Assembly: GCA_946811695.1 (NCBI GenBank)
Contig: OX328132.1
Coordinates: 60,070,449-60,134,448, forward strand
Length of the DNA stretch: 64,000 bases
Reading direction: 5' to 3'
Source of the DNA: Gonocerus acuteangulatus
Lineage: Eukaryota > Arthropoda > Insecta > Hemiptera > Coreidae
This document shows positions 1-62,660 of this stretch, piece by piece. The notes under the pieces were generated by a model, which ran no database searches, was not told the origin of the DNA, and saw only the letters and a list, made by a program, of their open reading frames with translations. Positions within the stretch are counted from its first letter, which is position 1, and each line of letters starts with the position of its first letter. The translations under genes and the position numbers were made by a program.

Positions 1-68
1 TAGCTACAAACATGTCAGGCAAAATAAAAATGTTCTAAACAACCTATGTTAAAAAAGGGACATTTGTA

Positions 69-81
69 ATGATATATATAG

Positions 82-146
<65 letters not shown>

Positions 147-155
147 TATGGCACT
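69..155. repeat. (TA)n microsatellite
   Basis: Alternating TA with few interruptions. It abuts the left end of the TIR element that follows. Confidence 0.95.
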
Positions 156-164
156 AATTCAGTA

Positions 165-1144
165 GCACATAGGGGGCCAAAAAACTAAGTCAGAAAGTCA
201 TTTAGAGATTTGCTCGTTTTTTCTTGGTTTTGGAAAAAATTGCAAAACAAGTTTTCATATTTTTTACTTATTTATTTACATTTTATTCATGTTATCATCT
301 ACTTAATGTAGATATTGCTCAAAATATTGCCCTCTCGTTTGTTGTTAATTGTTCTGGTGATATTAAATGCACTGCATCTATGATTCGGTCCCATAATTGC
401 TCTGAGTTTATTGAAACCAAATAAACTTCCTGCTATGCCTGAAGTTATCTTGAGATAATAAATTCTGCTCTTTTTGAAAATGGTATGGGTAGCGATTATA
501 ACCCTCCAAGCAGGCCATATTACCTGCTGCGATATTCCTAATGCGGCTTATTCTCTTCGGATGCTAGTCTCAGGATTGTTATTAAAGCGGGGTTGGACAC
601 AATTTCTTCTCCTTCAATCTGCTCTTAATGTTTCCTAAAATTTCTCGCCTTCATTACAAAGTAAGAATGGTCCAATCTCGCTTAGTCTATTAAACTTTAA
701 CAAAAAGACTCGTCGATTAGGAACTCTTCAATTTGGAAATGTGTGGGTATACCCCTGTACCGCTTCCAAAGCATTACCTTTGCCGGAAGGCATTGTGGCT
801 GATGCCATTCAAACCAAAATATCTGAAGACTGATTGAGGACTCACAAAAGAAAGCAAAAATGTAAAGGATAACATATCGCGGCAGGCAATATGACGAACT
901 TTGAAAGGTGATAATCGATAGCAGTACCACCTTCAAAAGCGCAGGATTTATTACTTCATGATTATGTCAAGAGATTGAATTTTAGTAATTAGTTTCTTGA
1001 AACAATCTGCAGTGACAATTTATTTCCATTAACAATGGAAATAAATAAGTACAAAAATGAAAACTTGTTTTGTTTCTTTTTTTGCAATTTTCTCCAAAGC
1101 GAATCAAAAATGCAAAATCTCTAAAGGACTTATTCTGTTAGTTT

Positions 1145-1146
<2 letters not shown>
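165..1146. mobile_element. TIR-bearing non-autonomous DNA element
   Basis: The two ends are diverged inverted repeats of about 75 bp. AGTCATTTAGAGATTT near 196 is mirrored by AAATCTCTAAAGGACT near 1118, and the CAAAACAAGTTTTCAT stretch near 245 is mirrored near 1050. (TA)n runs flank both sides. No coding sequence longer than about 80 codons is present and none resembles a transposase. A short internal piece (about 886-930, ATATGACGAACTTTGAAAGG) recurs near 30538. The superfamily cannot be assigned from what is visible. Confidence 0.6.

Positions 1147-1201
<55 letters not shown>
1147..1201. repeat. (TA)n microsatellite
   Basis: Uninterrupted TA of about 55 bp, immediately outside the right end of the preceding TIR element. 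Confidence 0.97.
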
Positions 1202-1205
<4 letters not shown>

Positions 1206-1494
1206 GTCACTTATGTATTTAATTAATTAAACTGGCTAAAATCAGGCATTCCAGCGGCATGTGCCTTAGGAGAAACATTTATTTTCTTAGTAGAAATTAG
1301 AAGTTTCTGCCTCTTAAACGAAACATATATGCTTTCTTAGACTTCCATTCAATGAAATACCACAAAACAAATGTTTGGCTTCTAGGAACCCTCGATCCGG
1401 TCTAACTCTGGCGAGTTCCGAAATCCGTCTCTCATTCCTCTCGGAGACACCCACATCAGAGAGAGCGACGGATAAGGGAGAGTCTAATATATAT
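1202..1494. other. Unassigned AT-rich sequence
   Basis: I see no gene, RNA or recognisable repeat here apart from a short (TA)n just before the palindrome. Confidence 0.5.
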
Positions 1495-1704
1495 ATATGA
1501 TTGATTTGGGAGACGGCTTCTCTCTCCAGCGGTGTTCTTCCTCTCCTTTGCGCAATATTTCGTCGGGTTCATCTCCGACTTCTTCGGGCTGCTATGTGAA
1601 CACATAGCAGCCCGAAGAAGTCGGAGATGAACCCGACGAAATATTGCGCAAAGGAGAGGAAGAACACCGCTGGAGAGAGAAGCCGTCTCCCAAATCAATC
1701 ATAT
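1495..1704. repeat. Perfect 210-bp palindrome
   Basis: Two 104-nt arms are exact reverse complements around a 2-nt centre (AA at 1599-1600, inside CTATGTGAACACATAG). Both arms read open for about 80 codons, but only because each is the mirror of the other; I do not regard either as a gene. The sequence is GC-richer than its surroundings. It could be a foldback MITE, a recent inverted duplication or a template-switch artefact of library construction or assembly. Confidence 0.93.
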
Positions 1705-1731
1705 CAACCCCAGCAAAGAAACTTAAAACAA

Positions 1732-1734
<3 letters not shown>

Positions 1735-1790
<56 letters not shown>
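1735..1790. repeat. (TA)n microsatellite
   Basis: Uninterrupted TA of about 56 bp followed by a short AG-rich stretch leading into a SINE-B copy. Confidence 0.97.
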
Positions 1791-1794
<4 letters not shown>

Positions 1795-1795
1795 A

Positions 1796-1990
1796 GAAAG
1801 AGAGAGCACTTGACTAATGTGGTGGAGGACCTGAGCTCAAAACTCGGGTGTTCACTAGAGATTTTAATTTCTAGAGTCTTCGCTCGAGGGTTGGATTCGG
1901 ATTCCCAGACCATCCCTAGGCCCACCCTTTAATTTATTTATTAATGAGTACCTCCAAAGTGGAAAATCAGGTAGCCTGAGCATAGTACTG
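1796..1990 (+). mobile_element. tRNA-derived SINE, family B, partial
   Basis: A tRNA-like head (GAGCACTTGACTAAT, then GGAGGACCTGAGCTCAAA as a B-box-like block) is followed by the body also found on the minus strand at 59437-59764: CTAGAGTCTTCGCTCGAGGG, then AAAATCAGGTAGCCTGAGCA and a block naming the same GCATAGTACTG motif. The 3' end is truncated or diverged. It lies downstream of the (TA)n at 1735. Confidence 0.7.
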
Positions 1991-2619
1991 TCCACACTAT
2001 CTCCTTATTTGATTTACTATTTATTACTTTTGTTCAGTATTTTTTAGTTCAAAATAATTGAATCTTATAGCAATTTAGTTTGACCCTTGGTAAAAACTAC
2101 AGTGAAGAGGTCAAGTGTGAAAAAACACCACCACTATTTGCTCCAGGAACAACAGACAGCATGGAAGGTGCTACAAATAATTGCACCTAATTTATGCTTA
2201 ATTAATTTATAATTATTTTATAAACTAAATAAAATAATTCTTAGTGTCATATAATTAATCATTTATCACATAGTCCTTACTATAATAAAAGTTTAAAAAT
2301 TAATGATTAAATACTAAACTAAATTAGTAATTAAATAATTTTGTATATAATTTATTCTGAGATTCAATTGTGGTACTGAAAATTATTTTATTTTACGATA
2401 CTCTAAATTGATTTACTTAGCTAAATATGTGGTTGTCTGGAAAGTTCTTAGTGATTTTGCAAATAAGGTTTTATACTAATTCTAAAATCATATAATGAAC
2501 ACAAAAGCTATTTTTTTTTAATATCTTCAACCATCAATGTATTAACTGTCTTTACAATCATAACTTGTTTTATCAAGGGAGAGTATGTCTAATCTATAAT
2601 AAATAATGAAAAGACTTAC
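1991..2619. other. Unassigned intronic sequence
   Basis: AT-rich and without recognisable genes or repeats. It should belong to the intron before the missing last DPYD exon(s). I looked on the minus strand for the CxxCxxC ferredoxin motif of the DPYD C-terminus here and to the left, and did not find it. Confidence 0.5.
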
Positions 2620-54440
<51,821 letters not shown>

Positions 54441-54922
54441 CTGAAAAAAAATAATGTTCATTAATTCAATTAAATAAATTCCTTTATAATTAGATAATAG
54501 AAAAAATAATAGATCGAAAAATAATCATAAACCCAAATCGTATGAACTCATCAATTCTCAACGAAATCCGTGCAAAATATTGAAACGGAAACGGGTTCGC
54601 ATATTTAGTCTTTCAGGTATATTTTTATAAGCATATTTCTAGCGGGTAATCACATGAAACCATTTTAAATGCGATATCTTTAAATAATTTCAAAAATAAC
54701 GGACTGATTCGAAAATTACTTTCCGTGTTCCATGTTCATCCAAACTACATAAAAACATTGGACACCTCCGTAAAACGGGGAGACCCCACATATTGAAATT
54801 TAATGGGTTTATTAGTGTCAATGTTTTCAGATACAGCCGTTGTAAATTTTGAGTTATACAGGTGATGACTCTCTTCGACACATTTAAGGATACCACTAAT
54901 CGAAGTTCGAAAGTTTATATAT
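54441..54922. other. Unassigned upstream or first-intron sequence
   Basis: I looked for a short minus-strand ATG exon with a phase-0 donor and could not single one out from chance. Confidence 0.4.
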
Positions 54923-55343
54923 ATCAGGGTGTCTACTGCACGAAAAAGTCACGAAAATCACGAAAATGTCACGAAATGAAAAATAGGGCACGAAAAAGTC
55001 ACGAATTTGGAAACCATGTCACGAAATTTTCCTATTCCAAGATTTCCCATCAAAGAGCTAAATTCAGCCAATTTTCGGAAATTAAACCGTTTCCCACTAA
55101 AACTGTGTACGATCCGGTGGAGTGAAAACTCGCAGGTATTAGCAAGGGTTCATGCGATGATACCTGCCTTAAAGTTATGTATAGAAAATACTATTGAGGA
55201 TCCTATAGTTGGTGGGAATTCCACAGTTGTGCAGAACCATGGTCGAGTTAACGAACTTACCTATCAAATTAGACGAACATTCATCAAAATTTTGTATGAA
55301 ATTTCATCAAAATCAGACCATTTTTGAGCCGGTGGGAGAGCAA

Positions 55344-55346
<3 letters not shown>

Positions 55347-55388
<42 letters not shown>
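55347..55388. repeat. (TA)n microsatellite
   Basis: About 42 bp; preceded by the ATTTCATCAAAATCAGACC motif also found before (TA)n in family F. Confidence 0.95.
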
Positions 55389-55392
<4 letters not shown>

Positions 55393-55984
55393 CACACAGG
55401 GTGATTCAGGTCTAAGTAGCCAAACTCTAAGAGGTGATTGCAGACATAATTTCTAACAAAAAAGTTCATTTGAAGTATGGTCCGATGCCGGAAGAAAAAG
55501 GAGCTATGTCCAATTTTCTGTTTTTTTTAACGTAGTCATGTTTTTTAATGAGTAAGAAAGAATTGCTCAAAAACTATTCATGATAATTCAATTCGAATTA
55601 TGCCATCATAAAATAGATAAAATTTCCTTTAAAAAAACAGTAATTTAATTCACAATTATTATTATTAAAAACTACTTTCTGGACGTCCAATGAATCAGAG
55701 TTTTTTCGCGAATTTTTTCCTCAGCCCCCTAACGGACTACGGATTCAATACTTACACAAAAACTTCTAAGTTTAGTAAGCATTAAATTCATGGAAATGAA
55801 GTGGAGGTTTATTGAGGTATAATTTGAATGATTGGCTCCCTTTTGTAAAAAAAAAATGTGGAATGTAGTTTTGTTATTTACAACTACCTTGTGTGAAAAA
55901 ATTATTAATATTTTATTGACCAAACTGTGAGTATCCATTGCCCAGTCCAGAATCAATAAAAGTAACTGAAAGAAACGATTAGAA

Positions 55985-56040
55985 ATGGTCAACCTCATAA
56001 GCGGGTTTCCTCCTTCCGTAGGGAGGAACCCCGCTAAGGA
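55985..56040 (+). repeat. Family F right-end palindrome fragment
   Basis: CTCATAAGCGGGTTTCCTCC, then TTCCGTAGGGAGGAACCCCG, GCTAA: the same imperfect palindrome that ends family F copies. Confidence 0.6.
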
Positions 56041-57560
56041 GGTTACACTCTTGACGTCTTGGATCACTGACATTTCCCAGAAAAAGTTCCATTTTTTTTT
56101 TTTTTTTGCCGTTAACACTCTACCCCCAGCATCGGTGTCTTCATCGAGAAAGCAAGTTGTAATAAAATTTACTTTCCCTCTCGAACCGTAATGTTTGACA
56201 CCACGCAAGTCAGTGGGATGCAATGCCTCGAAAGAAAAGTTTCTAGGGTTTTTCATCATTGGGTTTAGATTTTTTTCATCACAGACCCTAATAATCAGAA
56301 GACAATAAGTTCAAGGTCAATGGCTAAATTTTTATTTCAGTTTTACCAAGTTTTTTTCGTATTACACGACGCCATATTGAATTTCGTAATTTTGATTTTT
56401 TTTTTTTTTTTTTTTGATTTGTAATCACAGACCCTAATAATCACAAAACAGTAAGTTTAAAATCAATGGCTAAATTATTATTTCATTTTTACCAAGATTT
56501 GTTTTTATAATACGACGCCATATTAGATCCGCCTTTTTGATTTTTTGAATTCTGATAACGGATTCATAATCGGCGACCCCAAAAACCCCTGAATACGTGA
56601 GTGACGAACCAGAGTGAGTTGTTATTTGATAGACGGGCCTGTGTAATAAGCCTCATGTAGTTTGGGAAGGACATCAACATCATCGTTTGAAATTAAAGAA
56701 TTTGTTAAGAATGGCTCGTTCATGCTAAAGCACATTAATTGGTTTTGACTTAGAAATGAGAAAAAAATAGATTGAAATACATATGTTTTTAAAACTATGA
56801 GGTACCATTTTGAAGCTTATTAAATACTGCAACTTTTAAGAGGGAGGCAAACCTCTAAGTCTTAAAATAGCTGATTATGATAATATTGAATAATTTAATA
56901 AAAACCTAATATTAAAAGTTCTCATCTATATGCCTTTGAATATAGCTTTTAATTTACGTGGTATTATTTCAATTACGGGTGTTTCTTATTTGGAAATTTA
57001 ATGTAGATTCCAAAAATGTGGTCTTTATTTTCGACGCATTGATCAGAAATTCCGAAAACTCAGTTTTTCTTTAGAAAAGCCAGTAGTTTTTTTAAAAAAG
57101 ACAAAAGTTTGAGTAGATCCTCTGCATGTTGAGACAGAACGCTTATTTCTGCGTCCCTGAACTACAATAATTTGATGTAGAATAAACCCCTAAAGTCATG
57201 ACATCTCAATGTGGGACACCCTGTATATTTGTCAAATACCACTCACTCAATCACTGACCTATCATCCGCCAGCCCAAACCACTCGACAGAAAAATTTGAA
57301 ATTTTGCATGGACACTCTTCTATAGCATGTAGACACTCGCTAAGAAAGGATTTTTTGATAGGTATTCAATATTTAAGTATTTTTTGAGGGGTTTAAAGTT
57401 TTATTTAGTTGGTTAGAGCAGCCAAGCCTAGGCAGCATGCTTTACCAGGATGATAAAAGAACAGCTGTTACCGTACAGTATCTATTTCATAGTATTTTTT
57501 TTATTGAGGTTAATTTCAGCTATGATGACAGTCCTAGAAATTAACTGTCCCTCAAAGAGT
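56041..57560. other. Unassigned AT-rich sequence
   Basis: Diverged direct repeats at 56280-56400 and 56425-56540 (CACAGACCCTAATAATCA, then TCAATGGCTAAATT and TTTACCAAG, ACGACGCCATATT). An ACAGGGTG-type terminus lies on the minus strand at 57213-57232. No gene recognised. Confidence 0.45.
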
Positions 57561-57574
57561 TTACGCTATGAGGG

Positions 57575-57778
57575 GCAAAATCACCATTTCCGGGGTATGG
57601 AATACTATCAATTTAGAACTTGGAATAGTTTTAGACAAATAAAACGCTATTACAACTAAAATGATATGATCTTATTTGATTTATTTTTTAAGGGTTTAAG
57701 ACACATTTTTACCATAAAATCAAAATTTCGGGGGAGGGGGGGCTGCAGACCCCTCAGCCCCCTCTTATATACGCCCAT
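57575..57778. mobile_element. Dispersed repeat E, second copy
   Basis: Shares AGAACTTGGAATAGTT and GGGGGGGCTGCAGACCCCTC, then CTTATATACGCCCATG with 39118-39312. Confidence 0.6.
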
Positions 57779-57984
57779 GCTGGTAATCTACAGATAACGG
57801 GTCATCGCTGGATTATCTGTTTCTTGACACTGATCCGGAGCGCCCCAGTGTCAAGAAACATTATACTTTGATTACTTATCAATTGATGTATAACATACAT
57901 GTCTATTTTTTGACGGGATCCAAGCTATAATAAACTGCAAAAAATTATGAAGTAGCGTTAATTTTGCTGATACATTATTTAACG

Positions 57985-58034
57985 CATTAAAATAACTATT
58001 TACCTGCCGTGACGAAGCACGGGTATTCGGCTAG
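57985..58034 (+). mobile_element. Helitron 3' terminus
   Basis: CCGTGACGAAGCACGGGTAT, then TCGGCTAG|T: a CCGTG/CACGG hairpin about 10 nt before CTAG followed by T is the canonical Helitron 3' end. No left end was located, so the extent is unknown. Confidence 0.78.
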
Positions 58035-58270
58035 TAGTTTTATTTATTTATTGGTTCTTTCTTGTTGGGCAATACCCTTTAACTTTTTCAATTTTTTAAG
58101 TAGACTGGTTTAATTGCCCCGTGTCTCAATGACACCTCTCTCCCCCTAATCTCTGATGCTGCGAAGAAAAAAATAAGACTTCCAAAAATGATTGCTTTGA
58201 AGACATTCATTATTTACATATATTTTTATTGTTCTTAATTCATATTAAAAAATAACATTTGTTGTTCTAT

Positions 58271-58490
58271 ATTCCGGAGGCCCAGTGGTCGTGATTGTTA
58301 AGGCGTGAGCACTTAACACTCCGTGACAAGGGTCGTGGGTTCGATTCCCACTATGAGGTGGCGGCTTTTCTTTAGGAAAAAGAAAAGTTATCAGTCCTAT
58401 CCTGGCTAAAAAAATCTGGTAACCTATCGATAACACGTCCTAAACTTCTTAGTTAATAATAATGGACGTTAAAATTTAAATTTATTAATA
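58271..58490 (+). mobile_element. tRNA-derived SINE, family C
   Basis: GGAGGCCCAGTGGTCGTGAT head with A-box-like text, GTGAGCACTTAACACTCCGT, B-box GGTTCGATTCCC, then a GGCGGCTTTTCTTTAGG body and ATAATGGACGTTAAAATTTA end. Confidence 0.85.
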
Positions 58491-58810
58491 TTCAGAGATT
58501 CTCATGGAGATTTAAATATTGAAATTGAGTACTATTTAGGCCCAGAGCACACGGTGAGACTGTAACTCCAGTTGCAAACCAGTTGAACGCGCAACTTCGA
58601 CCTCGGCTATATATTTGAATGGGCAGGCGCATACGACGCAACTCGTTTTTGACGATTTCAAACCAGTCCCTTGAAACTGTGGGCCCGCGGTTGGAATTTC
58701 GTTGTACGAGACCGAGAGATGGTTAGCCGGTGTTTTAACAGCCATATAGTGCCAATCGTTAAAATAATTTAAAACTAAAGGCCGCTTTGGACTAATTTTA
58801 AGTATTTACA

Positions 58811-58937
58811 CTGCCGGACAAAAAAAAACGGCGCACCTTGAATTTCGTCGTTATTTCTTTTCCAGGCTAATAAAATTTGTAAATTTTGAACTCAATTTTA
58901 GTGTACATATTCAGCTTGTAGAACACCATAAGTGAAG
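58811..58937 (+). mobile_element. Tc1-like left terminus fragment
   Basis: TTACACTGCCGGACAAAA, then ACGGCGCACCTTGAATTTCG: the CACTGCCGGACAAAA...ACGGCGCACC motif is a typical Tc1-type TIR. The opposite end is absent. Confidence 0.6.
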
Positions 58938-58938
58938 A

Positions 58939-58988
<50 letters not shown>
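58938..58988. repeat. Poly(A)
   Basis: About 49 A following GTGAAGAC. Confidence 0.95.
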
Positions 58989-58991
<3 letters not shown>

Positions 58992-59302
58992 AAAAAATAC
59001 AGTAAAATATACAGCCATATCGCCCGCAATCCAAGAGCAAAGTCCCGAATCTAAAAACGAGATTTTGCATACTCGATAGTTTGACATGGCAAGAACGATA
59101 TGATGTACATTTTATACAGTTTTATTAATTGTTTTAAATTTATGTAAAATTGCGAATTTATAGATATCACGGTAATCCGTTTAAGTTACAAATAAGTTTA
59201 AGCTAAAACTTAAGCCTTTCTCTTTTTAAGTGAAATTATTTTCATTTTAATGGGCACGAAATTTGCACTTCAAGTCACGAAAGTAGTAGACACCCTATAT
59301 AT

Positions 59303-59432
<130 letters not shown>

Positions 59433-59436
59433 TCAG

Positions 59437-59764
59437 AATCAGTCCCGTATTTGGCCACGAGGGGCAGATACCATGGAGGTATCTGATGCATGACCGTACG
59501 GCCACTAGGGAGATAGTATGGTCAGTACTATGCTCCGGCCGCCTGATTTTCCCCTTGACTGCTTCGACTGCTAGAGTCATTAGCACCCAAGGTACCCATT
59601 ATTAAATTGATTAAAGGCTGGGTTGGCCTAGAGACGGCCAGGGAGGCCAAATTCAACCCATGAACGAAGACACTAGAAGAAAAAATCTTTAGTGCTTGCT
59701 CGCGATTTGAACTCAGGTCCTCCAAGTTATTAGTCCAGTGCTCTAACACTGAGCTAACCTCGCC
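59437..59764 (-). mobile_element. tRNA-derived SINE, family B, full copy
   Basis: Minus strand: GGCGAGGTTAGCTCAGTGTT (A-box), GAGCACTGGACTAATAACTT (anticodon arm-like), GGACCTGAGTTCAAATCGCG (B-box), a body with GTCTTCGTTCATGGGTTGAA, AAAATCAGGCGGCCGGAGCA and a CAGATACCTCCATGGTATCTG hairpin, ending GGGACTGATTCTGATTTTCT. The tail is (CT)n then (TA)n rather than poly(A). The head resembles a tRNA closely enough to contain an internal Pol III promoter. Confidence 0.88.
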
Positions 59765-59849
59765 CCCAAAGAAACGTGAGTTCGAACCACTGTTCTTCAG
59801 CCGAGAGTCGACTACGAAGTGACTGAGCCAAGTAGTAGTAGTAGTAGTG

Positions 59850-59856
<7 letters not shown>

Positions 59857-59903
<47 letters not shown>
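59857..59903. repeat. (TA)n microsatellite
   Basis: About 46 bp of TA preceded by (GTA)5. Confidence 0.95.
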
Positions 59904-59904
<1 letters not shown>

Positions 59905-59944
59905 GTAGATATATATAAAGATTAATTTATTTGGCGCCCAGAGG

Positions 59945-60125
59945 TAATTTATGAAGCGGTTCTTCGCATTGCCAACATACACTCCTAACTTCACCATATG
60001 TGAGGAAACAGGTAGAAAATTTATTTTCCTCCTTCATCTGGAATACATGCAAAGATTGCTGATATTGCTGACACATAGGCTGCCTGGTGGATTGTTCCGC
60101 GAGATGATAAAGAAAAAGGTCTGGG
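59945..60125 (+). pseudogene. LINE or RT-element C-terminal fragment
   Basis: MKRFFALPTYTPNFTICEET, then GRKFIFLLHLEYMQRLLILL, RLPGGLFREMIKKKVW resembles the region after the RT in insect non-LTR elements (LP..TPN...R.ETGR). It is cut by the hAT at 60126. The resemblance is by eye and moderate. Confidence 0.5.
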
Positions 60126-60540
60126 CCAGGGCCGCCACATCTCAGAGCCGGGCCCAGGACCAGATCACGCCCCCCCCCCCTTCTCAGAGCCGGGCCCCCA
60201 CTTCTCAGAGCCAGACTGAAAATTCTAGTACTTTGCTATAGGACTTTGGACATTTTAGAATTATTTTCATTTTGAGTTTTGAGCGAAATGAGAATAAAAG
60301 CCGACAATCGGTGCAGCAAAGATCACTTTCGGTTCTTGTAGCTTTATTGCGACTCCTAATGAAATATACTATTCTGGGACCGCACTGGTTTTGTCGTTTA
60401 TGTACATAAAAAAAAATATAGATCCCATTCCAATAAATATAGCCTACGCCCGTCTATATTTCTAAACACCATTCTTTTTACAAGCTCATAACCTATACAT
60501 TTTTCCACTTAGCGAGGCCCGGCCCGGGCCCGGGACAAAT
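60126..60540. mobile_element. hAT element, right end lost
   Basis: CAGGGCCGCCACATCTCAGA, and the rest follows the element at 37996-38428 closely (ACTTCTCAGAGCCAGACTGA, AATGAGAATAAAAGCCG, CTATACATTTTTCC) up to GGCCCGGGCCCGGGACA. The right TIR is missing. Confidence 0.9.
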
Positions 60541-60685
60541 GTATACCATTGTCAGCTGGGTTTTCCCGGAAACGAGGCAAAAACGAGAAAAATGCCAAAG
60601 GTCTTGTTTTCTTCCTTTTTCCATCCTGCATCGATTCCCGAAGTTTGGCCGTTTATTTTGGGGACACCCTGTATATGCACTCTGG
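60541..60685. other. Short segment with ACAGGGTG-type terminus
   Basis: On the minus strand ACAGGGTGTCCCCAAAATAA, then CGGCCAAACTTCGGGAATCG from 60676; partner not found. Confidence 0.5.
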
Positions 60686-60689
60686 CTAA

Positions 60690-61105
60690 TGGACGTTGTC
60701 CAAGCCTAAGTAAATTGTTTTCTTTTCTTTCAAATTATTTCTATAGATATCTGTTTGTTCCTCTAATGAGTGGACTGTAATTTTTGTTTGTTCACCGGAT
60801 GGCAATAGCGGTAATCTGGTACTATGTAATTTAGTTTTGTACTCACTTCGTGTGGAGCTCCACTTGAACGTCTCTGGTCTTCTTGTGATATTAATATTTC
60901 CTGCTGCAGGGCTTCTGCTCGCCTGAGTCTTATGGACACACACTTATCTTATGGAGTCTGGTCACACACTGATGCTCCCTCATGGAGACCTTTTTTATGC
61001 ACTGAATACACTGCCAACCGAATCACATCCGGTTGGACTCTAGTTCCTTTATGGAGCTTCCCTCCATAGAGGTACGATTTATACATAGTACCAAACATAC
61101 CGCCC
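60690..61105 (-). mobile_element. Probable 3' LTR of the BEL/Pao element
   Basis: On the minus strand, a purine tract AAGGGGGGCGG ends at about 61095 and is followed by TATGTTTGGTACTATGTATA, consistent with a polypurine tract and LTR start (TGTTTGG). TATAAAT occurs just inside. The sequence is free of coding. The LTR end and its 5' partner cannot be confirmed in the window. Confidence 0.55.
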
Positions 61106-61447
61106 CCCTTGGAATCACCCAGATTCCAAAACAAAAAAATATTATCACACACAATTAGAGATTAAAATTAAGGGCATGGGTGTCTGGTACCTGTTTCACA
61201 TAGACATAACATAATTAAAAACTCAATATTTACATAAGGGCGCAGGATGGGTAAGGTAATGGACATTCGCGCAAGCTTCACCTTGTAGGGGGCTGTCAAC
61301 AAGGACTTTTAATCGAGGTTGAGGCCCACGGAAAGGGATAAATCAAATTTAAAAAACACAATAAACATATAAAGTTATACAAAGAATAAATTAAATATAT
61401 ACAAATATAGATACATATAAATTAACAATATGAGCACAAGAGAGTAT
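61106..61447 (-). other. BEL/Pao 3' untranslated sequence
   Basis: Lies between the pol stop and the polypurine tract; no open frame. Confidence 0.6.
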
Positions 61448-61855
61448 TTACATACAAGTAGGAAGCAATACCAACTTGTTCACAGGACGACGGAATACTC
61501 GGTTGCCAACACGTACATCAACCACACTAACAATAGAATCAGGACCTAGGTACACTGAAACAACACGCGCCATAGGCCAAGAAGATGGGAGTGAGTTCTC
61601 ACCCCTGAGCAATACTACTGCCCCAGGCGTCAAATTTGGAACTTCATGATACCATTTAGATCTCTCATGCAAGCTATTTAAATAATCGCAAGACCACTTA
61701 GACCAAAAGCTCTGCGTAATCTGTTTCACAAGCTGCCATCTCTTTAGGACTCCTTCCTTTTCGTCTAATAAACATGGCTCAGGAGTTTAGAGTAACGGAC
61801 CACCTATCAGAAAGTGACCTGGTGTTAGCACATCTATTTCCTCAGGGTCAGTAGA
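61448..61855 (-). pseudogene. BEL/Pao pol C-terminus (DUF5641-type)
   Basis: After two in-frame stops (near 61857 and 61790) the frame continues STDPEEIDVLTPGHFLIGGP, then RWQLVKQITQSFWSKWSCDY, LNSLHERSKWYHEVPNLTPG, AVVLLRGENSLPSSWPMARV and a stop at 61448. TPGHFLIG and the W..W...YL..L..R.KW pattern, then LP...W.. AR(V), are the known C-terminal domain of Pao-type integrases. Confidence 0.88.
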
Positions 61856-62660
61856 TCAGAGGGTCAACGGTCTAGAGTTGAGAATCGCTTCAATTCGATG
61901 AAAAAGAGTATTTATTTCTTCATAAGTGAAGCATTTTTCACCAACAGCCCTTTGCAGGTGAGCTTTAGCTGATTTTACAACAGCCTCCCACAAGCCATCC
62001 AGAGATGGTGCGCTAGGGCTATTAAAATGCCACTTTATCTCTTTATGACACATGAAGGCACTAATAGAATCCGATTCTTTCTTAAGTAGATCATAGACTT
62101 CACACAAATATTTAGCTGTTCCTTTGAAATTCGTACCACAATCAGAATAAACATCACTTGGGAGTCCGCGCCTGGTAATGAATCTCTCAAAAACAGCGAG
62201 AAATGCAGTGGTAGACATTTCCGTTACCACCTCTAAATGCACTGCTTTCACGACCAGACAAACAAAGACTACCAAGTAGCACTTCAACACTTTAGCCCCT
62301 CTTCGTTTATGCTCCTTAAGAGCAAAGGGGCCAGCAAAATCAATCCCTAGCCTTGGGTAAATCACCCATAATTGGCTGAATTGTCGATCCTCTATACCTT
62401 ATACAAGAAACACATCTATGGAGTCTCTGTCTTACAATTGACCTAGCTGAAAGAATCCAAAATTGCTTTCTCAAGACAGACACTAAAGCAGAAGGACCAA
62501 TATGTAAATAGCTAACGTGGAAGTAATCAATTATATTATAACTGAAGGAACATTTTTTAGGAAGCAAAATAGGATTTTTACTATTCAAAGGCAAATTGGA
62601 CTGCCTTAATCGTCCACCTACCCTCAGTAGTCCATTATCATCAATAAATGGGCGCAAGCG
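61856..62660 (-). pseudogene. BEL/Pao integrase (zinc finger and DDE core)
   Basis: Zinc-binding part: DNGLLRVGGRLRQSNLPLNS, HIGPSALVSVLRKQFWILSA, CVSCIRYRG. Core: LGIDFAGPFALKE (first Asp), VYSDCGTNFKGTAKYL (second Asp), LDGLWEAVVKSAKAHLQRAV (Glu) and ILNSRPLTL. The triad is complete. A frameshift near 62350 separates finger and core and another near 62650 separates the finger from the RNase H part. Confidence 0.92.

Noticed and set aside
1456..1932. Opposed open frames of 80 and 101 codons over the palindrome
   Set aside because: They exist only because the arms mirror each other and run into (TA)n; no protein family or start context supports a gene.
1..2619. C-terminal DPYD Fe-S exon (CINCGKC) in this part
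   Set aside because: I scanned the minus strand for the paired CxxCxxC motif with flanking splice sites and found none; it must be outside the window.
55729..56259. 176-codon minus-strand frame upstream of DPYD exon A, considered as first exon
   Set aside because: No similarity to the DPYD N-terminus, it crosses a family F end fragment, and no phase-0 donor in a suitable place was evident.
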